In this document: one piece after another, positions 1-7,387 of the stretch
Layout of the letters: each line of letters starts with the position of its first letter
Position numbering within the stretch: the first letter of the stretch is position 1
DNA from: Phytoactinopolyspora halophila
Lineage (GTDB): Bacteria > Actinomycetota > Actinomycetes > Jiangellales > Jiangellaceae
Reading direction: 5' to 3'
DNA length: 64,000 nt
Assembly (NCBI RefSeq): GCF_003287285.1
Contig: NZ_QMIG01000017.1
Span: forward strand, 1-64,000
Notes under the pieces: model-generated
What the model saw: only the letters and a program-made list of their open reading frames with translations
Told to the model about the DNA's origin: nothing
The model's database searches: none
Program-made: the position numbers and the translations under genes

Positions 1-48
1 GACCGCGCCTACGTCCGCGACGAGGCTGGCCACCAGCGCTACACCACT

Positions 49-137
49 CTATGGGGCACTACTGCGGGGAAGATCCCTCACCATAAAGAATGTCGAACTC
101 CGCCTGCCGTTTCTCCCCACGTGTGCGGGGAAGATCT
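49..137 (+). CRISPR. Decayed end of a third type I-E array
   Basis: Two repeat-like units lie 61 nt apart, exactly one repeat-spacer period. The better copy (110-137) carries CTCCCC...GCGGGGAAGATC, matching the main repeat of this locus read in the forward direction with about eight differences. The first copy (49-76) keeps only its 3' half, GCGGGGAAGATC. Their orientation is opposite to the two intact arrays. No further unit is visible to the left in register, so this is either the old end of an array lying off the window or an isolated relic. Confidence 0.6.
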
Positions 138-566
138 CTGCCCCGGTCGGCTGGTTGACAGCTCGGCTCGGCCCCGCCTCCCGACTCGGCGCTACCGAGC
201 TCCCGATTCGCTCCCCGTCACCGCGCTAGCTTGCGAGCACGGCACATTTCTACTTGCACGAATACAGAGGTATTTCGCTCTAAGAAATATTGTGCGGATG
301 AGTCACATTGCAGTCACAGCGGAGAAATGCACCCAAAAGTTGCCGAAGAAATTGATCACGGAGCTGCCAGGCAGGATACTGGCCTACACGTCGTTTGTCT
401 CATTGAGTTGATGCTTCGTCTCGCCAGCCGGGAACCACAGGTGATAGGAGACCACGAAGCGTCAGATTCCAGTGGAATATGAGTTCCGCCTCTTGAGAAT
501 CCCCTTCCCATGGCTTACATATTTATTTAACGCAGGAACTTCCGAATCACAGGGTAGGAGGCCGGC
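138..566. other. Intergenic, no convincing gene
   Basis: Mixed-composition stretch between the CRISPR relic and the small ORF at 567. Open frames here lack ribosome sites and GC-biased third positions. I see no RNA gene or repeat. Confidence 0.5.
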
Positions 567-788
567 GTGTTAGTCATCTGCTGCAACCAGTGCCAGGACC
601 GGCTAATCGACGACGGCTTCAAGACCTACGTTGAGGCCGAATCCGCGCGACGAGTCCTCGGGTACGTCACGGGCCAACTCACGCCTCATGGCGAAGAGGA
701 AGTACTGTGCACTCCGTGTTCCGGATTCGGCTCCGTCACCGTGCTACCGGTGTCCGCCCCGCTCGAAATGCTGCCCGAGGCCGCCTGA
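567..788 (+). CDS. Small Cys-rich hypothetical protein (73 aa)
   Basis: The GTG start follows a perfect AGGAGG (556-561) with 5-nt spacing, which is the main reason to believe this gene. The product is 73 residues. It has a Cys cluster near the N-terminus (ICCNQC, residues 4-9) and a second pair further on (CTPC, about residues 48-51). Two CxxC-type pairs separated by roughly 40 residues suggest a small zinc-ribbon fold, but this is inference. It stands alone, with no neighbouring gene on the same strand within 1 kb. I do not recognise the family and assign no function. Confidence 0.5.
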   Translation: MLVICCNQCQDRLIDDGFKTYVEAESARRVLGYVTGQLTPHGEEEVLCTPCSGFGSVTVLPVSAPLEMLPEAA

Positions 789-1633
789 ACACGCCTCTGA
801 GTAGCGCTTCCGCCCCTTGCACCTGACCTGGATCTGACACCTCGACAAGACTGGTGCGCAGTCGACAGGTCGGGCGCCTCGCCGAGCCGCATGCTGCACG
901 TCGACAGCCAGGTGAAATCCCACGCCAAGGCGCACTCAAGCCCATCAGGCCTTGCGCTTGAGTCTCTCTTGCGCCGGTGCGTCGCCAGCTCTCGCCACCA
1001 GCCCTCCTCGTGCCAACTCTCCAGCTCATGGGATGCATGGCGCCTTCCAGCCTGACCGGCCGCATAAATATGAGAAGACCACACCTGCACTCGCAACGAT
1101 CTCGGATATCGACTAGCGAAATTCCGTCACCTGCGTGCCTCTCTGATTCGCGGCTAATACAAATGCAGCGCGACAGGATCAAATAACAATGTGCCGATAT
1201 CCGCGCATCCTTTCATTCAACGGAATGTGCGAGAATTTCTGCACTACATAATGTGCATCAAAGACCGCATTCGACGCCCCATGTAATACATAAGAGATCT
1301 TCCGGGTCTTGACGTGTTACATGTGAAAGGTAGCGCAAAGACGGGTCAGCATCGCGTTCAACGGCACGCCACATGTCTCGAACAGTGGAACCGTGAGAGA
1401 AAGGCCCTCAAGAGGCGTCCGGAACCCCTCAAGAGTCGCCCGGAACGCCACATGAACTTACCTGTCGCCAGATGATCACTGCGGCGCTTGGACTCCCGTC
1501 TCACGAGACTCCACACCGTCTCGCATATTCCGCCCCACACATGATCAATCCCGTCCCACGCACGATCAGATCCCGGCCGCCCCAAAGACATCAACGGTCC
1601 GGCCTGCTTCGCACGTGATTGAGCCCTACCCTC
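789..1633. other. Gene-poor stretch with short direct repeat
   Basis: No frame shows a credible gene. A roughly 20-nt unit beginning CCTCAAGAG and ending CCGGAAC occurs twice in tandem, at 1406-1425 and 1427-1446 (period 21), with two mismatches. Nothing else is recognisable. Confidence 0.5.
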
Positions 1634-1656
1634 GGGCGAGATCATCGCTCTCGCCC
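1634..1656. repeat. Short hairpin
   Basis: Perfect inverted repeat GGGCGAG/CTCGCCC with a 9-nt loop, immediately left of the much larger hairpin at 1668. It may be part of the same structured RNA or a terminator, but neither strand has an obvious gene ending here. Confidence 0.4.
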
Positions 1657-1667
1657 AAGTATCACCT

Positions 1668-1735
1668 ACTTCTTGGCTCTGTGGAACGTCCAGAAGGGCT
1701 CCACGGGCTCTGGACGTTCCGCAGAGCCAAGAAGT
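1668..1735. repeat. Long hairpin, 27-bp stem
   Basis: Arms 1668-1694 and 1709-1735 are complementary over 27 nt with a single mismatch that can form a G-U pair; the loop is 14 nt. The stem begins ACTTCTTGGCTCTG. It is far longer than a normal intrinsic terminator and has no U-tract on either side. It lies in a gene-free stretch about 300 bp beyond the old end of CRISPR array 1. Possible identities are a structured RNA, a miniature inverted-repeat element or a recombination site; nothing seen here decides between them. Confidence 0.6.
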
Positions 1736-2030
1736 CAGTTCCGGCAGCCGTGCCAGGAGTCATCGATCATCCCATAGAGCCATTTGCGCATCGTGCATCT
1801 CTGGGAGAGCGCAGGCACGACGCTCGTTGTTGGTGTTCGCAGACACCCCTCCGCGAGATCAGCCCACGTGGGAGCACTGTTGCCCTCGCGGACGCGGCGG
1901 TTCATGATCGAAGTGAAGCGGGTGTGCGGAATTCAAGTCGCTATAGCGGCCTATTCTCCGCACACGAAACGCCGAAACTCTACATCGATCATCGTTGAGG
2001 CGGACCAGCATCTACATGTCGACCGTAGAC
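1736..2030. other. Spacer region between long hairpin and array 1
   Basis: No gene visible. A repeat in 61-nt register before 2031 could not be found, so array 1 ends cleanly at 2031. Confidence 0.5.
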
Positions 2031-2607
2031 AGATCACCCCCGCGTGCGCGGGGAGCACGTCGCCGACGAGCTGAGAAAGCTCCTGGAGGAAGGATCATCC
2101 CCGCGTGCGCGGGGAGCACCACCGCAAAGTGGCCCGCCTCTCGGACGCCGCTGGATCATCCCCGCGTGCGCGGGGAGCACCTGTTACAGACTCTAAGCCA
2201 GTTTCCTGACCAAGGATCATCCCCGCGTGCGCGGGGAGCACGCCCGCCGAGACTTATCCGCAGGCTTGTGAGCCGGATCATCCCCGCGTGCGCGGGGAGC
2301 ACTCTGCTGGTTTGGTGGTGCCGGCGCTCAAACGGGGATCATCCCCGCGTGCGCGGGGAGCACCCTCGGCTCCGGAGCGCGTGACCAGCCATTGAAGGAT
2401 CATCCCCGCGTGCGCGGGGAGCACTGGGTGGCCCCGTCTCCGATATCAATGTCGAAGGGATCATCCCCGCGTGCGCGGGGAGCACTCCGGATTCCAGTGA
2501 CCTGACCGGACGAGCCGGGGATCATCCCCGCGTGCGCGGGGAGCACGCAGAGAGTAACCCGTGGCGATTGCGGATCGTCGGATCATCCCCGCGTGCGCGG
2601 GGAGCAC
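2031..2607 (-). CRISPR. CRISPR array 1, type I-E, 10 repeats
   Basis: Ten 28-nt repeats start every 61 nt (2031, 2092, 2153, 2214, 2275, 2336, 2397, 2458, 2519, 2580), with nine 33-nt spacers. Read on the minus strand the repeat begins GTGCTCCCCGCGCAC and ends GCGGGGATGATCC, aligning with the I-E class repeat, so the leader lies to the right, next to cas2. The leftmost (oldest) repeat is a variant beginning AGATCACC on the plus strand. Spacer 2303-2335 is identical to one in array 2. Confidence 0.98.
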
Positions 2608-2735
2608 CCTTTTTGACCAGGGTCGTTGTGCGCGGGCTACCCGATTTTGAGTCACTCTTGTCAAGATCCCAGACGGCGATCTCCGGCTTCTCGAAGATCA
2701 ACTATAACGGTAGCGGGCATTCGGAAGTGGCGACA
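2608..2735 (-). promoter_or_regulatory. Leader of CRISPR array 1
   Basis: This is the 128 nt between the cas2 stop and the newest repeat. Two motifs recur at identical distances in the leader of array 2: TTGACCAG on the plus strand 6 nt from the repeat edge (2613-2620), and a block starting at offset 34 (2641, CCGATTTTGAGTCACTCTTG here). By analogy with other I-E leaders it should contain the array promoter and the sequences guiding spacer integration; those roles are inferred. Confidence 0.8.
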
Positions 2736-3125
2736 CTACTTCTTGCGGAACTTCTTGCGTGCGTCGCGTCGCTTCCACACCGTCTCATCGGACGCTGTCG
2801 ATCCGGCCCGCTGCTGGCGCATCGGCGCTGATGGAGCGGGAACGTAGTCCGGCGCGGTCTGGCGTCGCATAAGCATGACGCCGTCATAGTCAACGGGGGT
2901 CCAGTCGTGTCCGTGTACCTCGAAGGCCAGCCGCTGTTCACCGCTCACGGCATAGACCAGCAGTGCACGGCCGTCTTCAACGAACTCGACCACTCGTTCC
3001 CACATGTGCTGCCGTACCCGTGCAGAGACGTATCCGACGAAGACGCCTGGGCTGATCTCCAGCAGCCATCGGGTCAGGTGTCCCCGTAAACCTGGCGGTA
3101 CGGCCGTCAGAACCACGATGGTCAT
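2736..3125 (-). CDS. cas2: CRISPR-associated endonuclease Cas2, type I-E
   Basis: Cas2 forms the central dimer of the Cas1-Cas2 integrase that inserts new spacers at the leader end. The N-terminus (MTIVVLTAVPPGLRGHLTRW) is characteristic of the I-E (ygbF-like) subfamily, as is the VGYVSARVRQHMWERV segment. At 129 residues it is longer than E. coli Cas2 because of a basic tail after about residue 88, ending in a Lys/Arg cluster (KRRDARKKFRKK). Its ATG overlaps the cas1 stop as ATGA, so the two are translationally coupled. It is the last gene of the cas operon, followed directly by the array 1 leader. Confidence 0.96.
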   Translation of the reverse strand: MTIVVLTAVPPGLRGHLTRWLLEISPGVFVGYVSARVRQHMWERVVEFVEDGRALLVYAVSGEQRLAFEVHGHDWTPVDYDGVMLMRRQTAPDYVPAPSAPMRQQRAGSTASDETVWKRRDARKKFRKK

Positions 3126-4075
3126 GACGCATCTCCATAGGAGACGCCGCCACGCACGGACAGCACGTATTCGTCCCAGAGCGACACGTCGTCGAAGTCG
3201 ACGTCACCGCCGTCGTCTGCCACATCGTCCGGCTCGTCAGGTAACAGCAGGCGGCGGATGTCACGCGCGCACCTGTCGAGCAGCTTGCCGTCATGCAGCG
3301 CATCCCGGACCAGTCGCCGGGTCACACCGCCGATCTCGCCTTCTTCTTCGGCCGCGACGTCGAATGCGATGGGAATGGTGAGCTCGGCCTTGTACAGGTC
3401 GGCAATGTCGTAGACGAATGATCGGTGATGCCCGGTATGGATGAACCCCAGCCCAGGTGAACATGCCAACGCGACGATGACGGCATGCACCACTCCATAC
3501 AGTGCCGAGTTGGCCGCCGAGAGTGCCTGATTCACCGGGTCGCCGGCTTCCCAGTCCTCCGGGTCGTAGTGACGCCGTGACCACTCCACGCCGGTACGCT
3601 CGGCATGCTCGCGGTAGACCCGGCGCACGCGCGCGCCTTCGCGTCCCCGCAGCTTCTGCATGGTCAGCGACGAGACGTCCTCGTCGGGAAAGCGCATCGC
3701 GTACATGTCGCGCGCGACGCGTAGCCGTGATTTGGGGTTACTCACTGCTGCCGCCTGCGCCTCCAGCAGCCGGGATGTCCGGGCGAGGGATGTGCCGTGC
3801 GCGTAGTAACGCACGCCCCTCTCCCCGACCCAGACGACGGTAGATCCGCTGTCCGACATCAGCGTGATGGCCTGATGAGTGATCGTCGTGCCGGGGCCGA
3901 GCAGCAACGCTCCGACCGACGCGCCCGGAATGTGGACCGTTCCTCGCTCATCCGTCGCCGTGATCGCGTTGCTGTCCCGGTTGACGACACACCGCTCCAA
4001 GTAGAGAAACGAGATGCGGTCGACGGCCCGGGTGAGTTCTCGTGGCTCGGTCGGGCGGAAGCCGATCGTGTTCAT
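3122..4075 (-). CDS. cas1: CRISPR-associated endonuclease Cas1, type I-E
   Basis: Cas1 is the metal-dependent integrase subunit that cuts and joins spacer DNA into the array. All expected catalytic residues are visible: Glu146 in LRGREGARVRRVY, His213 in GFIHTGHHRSF, and Asp223 and Asp226 in VYDIADLYK. The product is 317 residues, normal for I-E. I start it at the ATG at 4075, which overlaps the cas6 stop as ATGA; a start 72 nt upstream is open but would run into cas6 with an unrelated N-terminus. It is coupled to cas2 by a second ATGA overlap, so adaptation genes sit at the 3' end of the operon. Confidence 0.97.
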   Translation of the reverse strand: MNTIGFRPTEPRELTRAVDRISFLYLERCVVNRDSNAITATDERGTVHIPGASVGALLLGPGTTITHQAITLMSDSGSTVVWVGERGVRYYAHGTSLARTSRLLEAQAAAVSNPKSRLRVARDMYAMRFPDEDVSSLTMQKLRGREGARVRRVYREHAERTGVEWSRRHYDPEDWEAGDPVNQALSAANSALYGVVHAVIVALACSPGLGFIHTGHHRSFVYDIADLYKAELTIPIAFDVAAEEEGEIGGVTRRLVRDALHDGKLLDRCARDIRRLLLPDEPDDVADDGGDVDFDDVSLWDEYVLSVRGGVSYGDAS

Positions 4076-4815
4076 GCCGAGCTCACCGCAACGTCGCTCT
4101 CCTCGGCTGCGTTGACAGTTAGACGTGCCAGTGTGAGCAGGCCGCACCCGTATGCCTTGGCTCGGCCAACACCGTGAGTGAGCGTGTGCCGCATCGCGTC
4201 GACGTCGGTGATCTCGAGCTTGCCTTGAAACGTCGCCATCGCCACGGTGACTTGGGTGCCCCGGCGCTTGAACCGCCGGATGGAACGATCGACGACGGCG
4301 ACGTCCGGCTCCGCTTCAGCGACGTCGGGCTCCGCCCCTGCGGCGCCGTCGGCCGGGCCAAATCGCGTCGGCAACACCCGAAATCCCAGCCGCGACGCCC
4401 GATCCAGCAGCCACTTCTCCTGTTGTTTGACGGTGACGTGCGGCAGCGGTTTCGTGTCGGTCCAGTCCTCCCGGCGCCCGGAGTGCACCGGGTTCGCCGT
4501 GAGGCGAAAGTGCCACTGCTTCCCTACCTGCAGCGAATCGAGCAGATCATCGTATGGCCGGGTCTCCCATGCTTGCGTGGTCGGCCAGCCGGCCTGCTCG
4601 ACGATGTGCGTGAAGTCCGGTTTATTCGGGCTCGCGACATACAGCAGCACGCGGTGCTTTCCGTACGAGTCCAGCCGCCACAGCACTCGCCCGTCTTCGG
4701 CGGCGGGTGGTTCGGCGAATCCCGCGAGCACGGCCGCATGCAATGCCTGCGGTGAGGCCATGAGTCGCCGCGCTCCGCGACGCGCCGGATTGATCGGCAT
4801 CCTGGTCAAGAACAC
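4072..4815 (-). CDS. cas6e: crRNA endoribonuclease Cas6e (CasE/Cse3)
   Basis: It cleaves the array transcript within each repeat and stays bound to the 3' hairpin of the crRNA in Cascade. The N-terminus (MFLTRMPINPARRGARRL) is the family signature; His26, equivalent to the catalytic His of Thermus Cse3, is present in SPQALHAAVL. The C-terminal glycine-rich loop GVGRAKAYGCGLLTLARL is also intact. I choose the GTG at 4815, preceded by GGAGGAGG on the minus strand, because it gives the canonical N-terminus and starts one nucleotide past the cas5 stop. The length is 247 residues. A stretch of repeated Glu-Pro-Asp-Val (about residue 160-175) is low complexity. Confidence 0.95.
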   Translation of the reverse strand: MFLTRMPINPARRGARRLMASPQALHAAVLAGFAEPPAAEDGRVLWRLDSYGKHRVLLYVASPNKPDFTHIVEQAGWPTTQAWETRPYDDLLDSLQVGKQWHFRLTANPVHSGRREDWTDTKPLPHVTVKQQEKWLLDRASRLGFRVLPTRFGPADGAAGAEPDVAEAEPDVAVVDRSIRRFKRRGTQVTVAMATFQGKLEITDVDAMRHTLTHGVGRAKAYGCGLLTLARLTVNAAEESDVAVSSA

Positions 4816-4816
4816 G

Positions 4817-5545
4817 TCAGCCTCCTCCCAGCACAGGCATGGGGTCATGCTCGGGCGTCACGTCACCCACGCCCCGGGGGTTGTCGACGACGACGCTGTC
4901 CCGCAGCACCGAGCGCCACGCATACATTCGACGGTTCGGATCGAAGCTCACTGGATCGTCGTGGATACGCTCCGCGCCCGGTTCGTCCGGACGGGCGTCA
5001 CGGATGGTCTCCAGCTGCACCCGGCCGGCGCGATGCCGGGCCTGATGGTGCCTGCTCGCCAGCCACGGCACCGTCTCCAGCGCCGTGGCCAGGTCAGTGT
5101 CGTAGATACCGAGTGCGACGGGGCCAGCCGGTGGGCAGGATCGCCGGCCCAGGTAGAGCGGGAACGCCGGGCTGCGCACGGCGGCATCGATCTGCTCCAC
5201 CAGGGCCTGGTCGCCTTCGAGGACGGCCAGGTATGCGGCGTCGCCGAGGTAGTAGCGCTCGGACAACGGCAACGATTTCCAGGTCACCGAGCCGTCCCGT
5301 TCCTTGCGGGGCTGTTGCGCGGTCTGGAAGTCACGTAGCAACCGGCCAGGCTGATCGATACGGACCGCCAGCCGCAGGCCCGGCAGTTCTCCGAGTGGAT
5401 CAGTGCGGCGCAGACCTTTCGCCGCCGCGACCAGGCCGACGACGCCACTCTTCGTCGGCGCCAGCTCGGTCGTGCGGCGCACGAACTTGCTCCCGGATCC
5501 CCACGCCTGCAGCGGGCCGCATAGTCGTAGCGCGACGACACTCAT
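4817..5545 (-). CDS. cas5e: Cascade subunit Cas5e (CasD)
   Basis: Cas5e caps the 5' handle of the crRNA and helps position Cse1 in the Cascade effector. The N-terminal RAMP-like strand (VALRLCGPLQAWGSGS) and the motif PTKSGVVGLVAAAKG are typical. At 242 residues it is of normal size. Its ATG overlaps the cas7 stop as ATGA. The C-terminus is Pro/Gly-rich and ends just before the cas6 GTG. Confidence 0.95.
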   Translation of the reverse strand: MSVVALRLCGPLQAWGSGSKFVRRTTELAPTKSGVVGLVAAAKGLRRTDPLGELPGLRLAVRIDQPGRLLRDFQTAQQPRKERDGSVTWKSLPLSERYYLGDAAYLAVLEGDQALVEQIDAAVRSPAFPLYLGRRSCPPAGPVALGIYDTDLATALETVPWLASRHHQARHRAGRVQLETIRDARPDEPGAERIHDDPVSFDPNRRMYAWRSVLRDSVVVDNPRGVGDVTPEHDPMPVLGGG

Positions 5546-6663
5546 TCTCCGGATCCCAGGCGCGACTCGACGACGGTGCCCAGGCTGGAAACGAGATCGC
5601 CCAACGGCACGCTGCCACCGAGGTCGTCCAGGCTCGACGTGTCGTCGCCGACCCGGGTGACCCAGCTCGCCACCGGCGACTCCGCGTACGCTCGCTCGAT
5701 CTCGCTCGCCTCGTCGCGCAAGGCCTGCGACGCCCGCTTGATCCGGCCTTCAACTTCGGATTCACGCACCGGATTCTCGAAGGCGCCGACCAGGTTGACC
5801 GGCTGGCTGTCACGCACCATCACGACGACGGCTTCCGGCAGCGTGCGATTGGCGAACGTGTTCTGTTTGCCCGTTGGCATGGAGCGCACGAACGACTCGA
5901 CGAATGTTTCCACTGCCCGGCGGGTGGCCGATACGTCGCCGAGGTTCTCCGCCAGCCGGTTCACGTCGACGGTCGCGTACCGGTACAGCGTGGACGAGTT
6001 GAACTCGACCGTGCCGATCATTCCGGCACCGGTCTCTTCCTCGGGGTTCGTGTCGTCGACCGCGGTGAAGTAGTCGAACTCGGTTTCTACCGGGTGCACG
6101 CTGATCGCGTGCGCGACCTGTGCCGATGCGTCGACGTTCAGGTCGGCCTGATCAGCGACCATCCGGCCGAACAGCGAGATCGCGATCGAATGGTCGCGGT
6201 CGGCCAGATCCTTGACCTTTGCCTCCTTCAGAGCTTTGCCGACGTCGTCGGTGTCCGACGCCTCGACTGCCGCGCGCGCCAGGCTCTCGATCTGGCGGCG
6301 GCTGAGAAAGACCAGGTAGCCGGATTCCTCGGTGGCGTCCTTTTTCGGTGCCTTCACCTCGATACCGACCGCTTTGAACGTGGCGACGGCCAGCTCGTGC
6401 GCGCGCTCTTCCAGCGCCGGTTCCTGCCTGCGGATTTCTTCCGCCAGCAGTTCGACGACGCGGCGTGTGCGCACTCCCAGCTCGGATGGGTCGATCTTGT
6501 CCTGGAAATCCACCCGGGTGGCACGTTTCCAGGCCTGGCTCGATACCCGGGCGCGGCGTACGCCGCCGTACACGGCGGTCTTCGGGCTGCCGGTGTCGTC
6601 ACGGTTGAGGTTGCTCGGCGGGACGGTCTGCAAGATGTGAACGTCGATGATCGTGCGGCTCAT
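5542..6663 (-). CDS. cas7e: Cascade backbone subunit Cas7e (CasC/Cse4)
   Basis: This subunit polymerises along the crRNA to form the Cascade filament that displays the guide. The N-terminus contains the conserved blocks VHILQTVPPSNLNRDDTG and RRARVSSQAWKRATR, and GKQNTFANRTLP occurs further on. It is 373 residues. It begins 13 nt after the cse2 stop and overlaps cas5 by 4 nt, so the order cse1-cse2-cas7-cas5-cas6 matches standard I-E operons. Confidence 0.96.
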   Translation of the reverse strand: MSRTIIDVHILQTVPPSNLNRDDTGSPKTAVYGGVRRARVSSQAWKRATRVDFQDKIDPSELGVRTRRVVELLAEEIRRQEPALEERAHELAVATFKAVGIEVKAPKKDATEESGYLVFLSRRQIESLARAAVEASDTDDVGKALKEAKVKDLADRDHSIAISLFGRMVADQADLNVDASAQVAHAISVHPVETEFDYFTAVDDTNPEEETGAGMIGTVEFNSSTLYRYATVDVNRLAENLGDVSATRRAVETFVESFVRSMPTGKQNTFANRTLPEAVVVMVRDSQPVNLVGAFENPVRESEVEGRIKRASQALRDEASEIERAYAESPVASWVTRVGDDTSSLDDLGGSVPLGDLVSSLGTVVESRLGSGE

Positions 6664-6676
6664 GGCTGGTGCTCCC

Positions 6677-7387
6677 CTACTCGTCGTCGCTGTCTGTGCT
6701 GGTGGAGGGCGCGTCGTCGGCCGTCTCGCTGCTCGACGGCACGTGCACCCGGTGGAAGTCGCGACCCCAGGTCAGCCGTACGCCCGTTGCCCAGCCGGGA
6801 GTCAGCAGGCCGTGGATGTCGTCGGCGAAGGCGGCATAGTCCAGGCCGATGCTGCATGCCTTGAGCTGGGTGACGAGGCCGCGAACGTGGACGAGGATCT
6901 CGTCGATCGTCTCTGCCGTGGCGACCGCCATGAACCGCCGTTCGACGGCGTCCTCGCTCACCTCGGGACGGCTGGCCAGATATCGAACGGCGCGGCCGAA
7001 GGAGGTACCGGGTACGTGCATGGCATCCTGCCTCGACTGCTGGTGCACCGCGTAGAGGGTGAGGGCCGCGTGGGCTGCCTGCTCGGCCCGGCTGGCGTGC
7101 TCGTCAGTCCCGGCGAGCTGCTCGGGTACCGCACCGATGGTCGTCTCCCAGATCTCCGGGACGCTTCCGGCTGGCTTGCCCAGGCCACGGCGCAGGCGCG
7201 CCAGCTCGGCGCGCGCCGCGGGCCGGCCCTCGAGATACTCGCGTTGCAGCTTGCTGATCGTCCACTGCAGCGCCGATCCCAAAGCCCTCATGCGGCGGTG
7301 TCGCTGCTGCGGTGCCACCGCCGTCTTCGTAGCCGTCTCCGCCGCCGTATCGGTCGTCATCTCCGCCGCCGTGTCGGTCGTCGTCAT
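6677..7387 (-). CDS. cse2: Cascade small subunit Cse2 (CasB)
   Basis: Cse2 forms the inner dimer of Cascade and stabilises the R-loop. The core (about residues 30-205) has the all-helical composition of the family with segments such as GRAVRYLASR and VERRFMAVATAETIDE. The protein is long (236 aa) because both ends carry low-complexity tails. The N-terminal tail is built from a tandem 24-nt repeat (7337-7384) encoding Thr-Asp-Thr-Ala-Ala-Glu units; the C-terminal tail is Ser/Thr/Asp-rich. Its start overlaps the cse1 stop by 4 nt. Confidence 0.93.
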   Translation of the reverse strand: MTTTDTAAEMTTDTAAETATKTAVAPQQRHRRMRALGSALQWTISKLQREYLEGRPAARAELARLRRGLGKPAGSVPEIWETTIGAVPEQLAGTDEHASRAEQAAHAALTLYAVHQQSRQDAMHVPGTSFGRAVRYLASRPEVSEDAVERRFMAVATAETIDEILVHVRGLVTQLKACSIGLDYAAFADDIHGLLTPGWATGVRLTWGRDFHRVHVPSSSETADDAPSTSTDSDDE

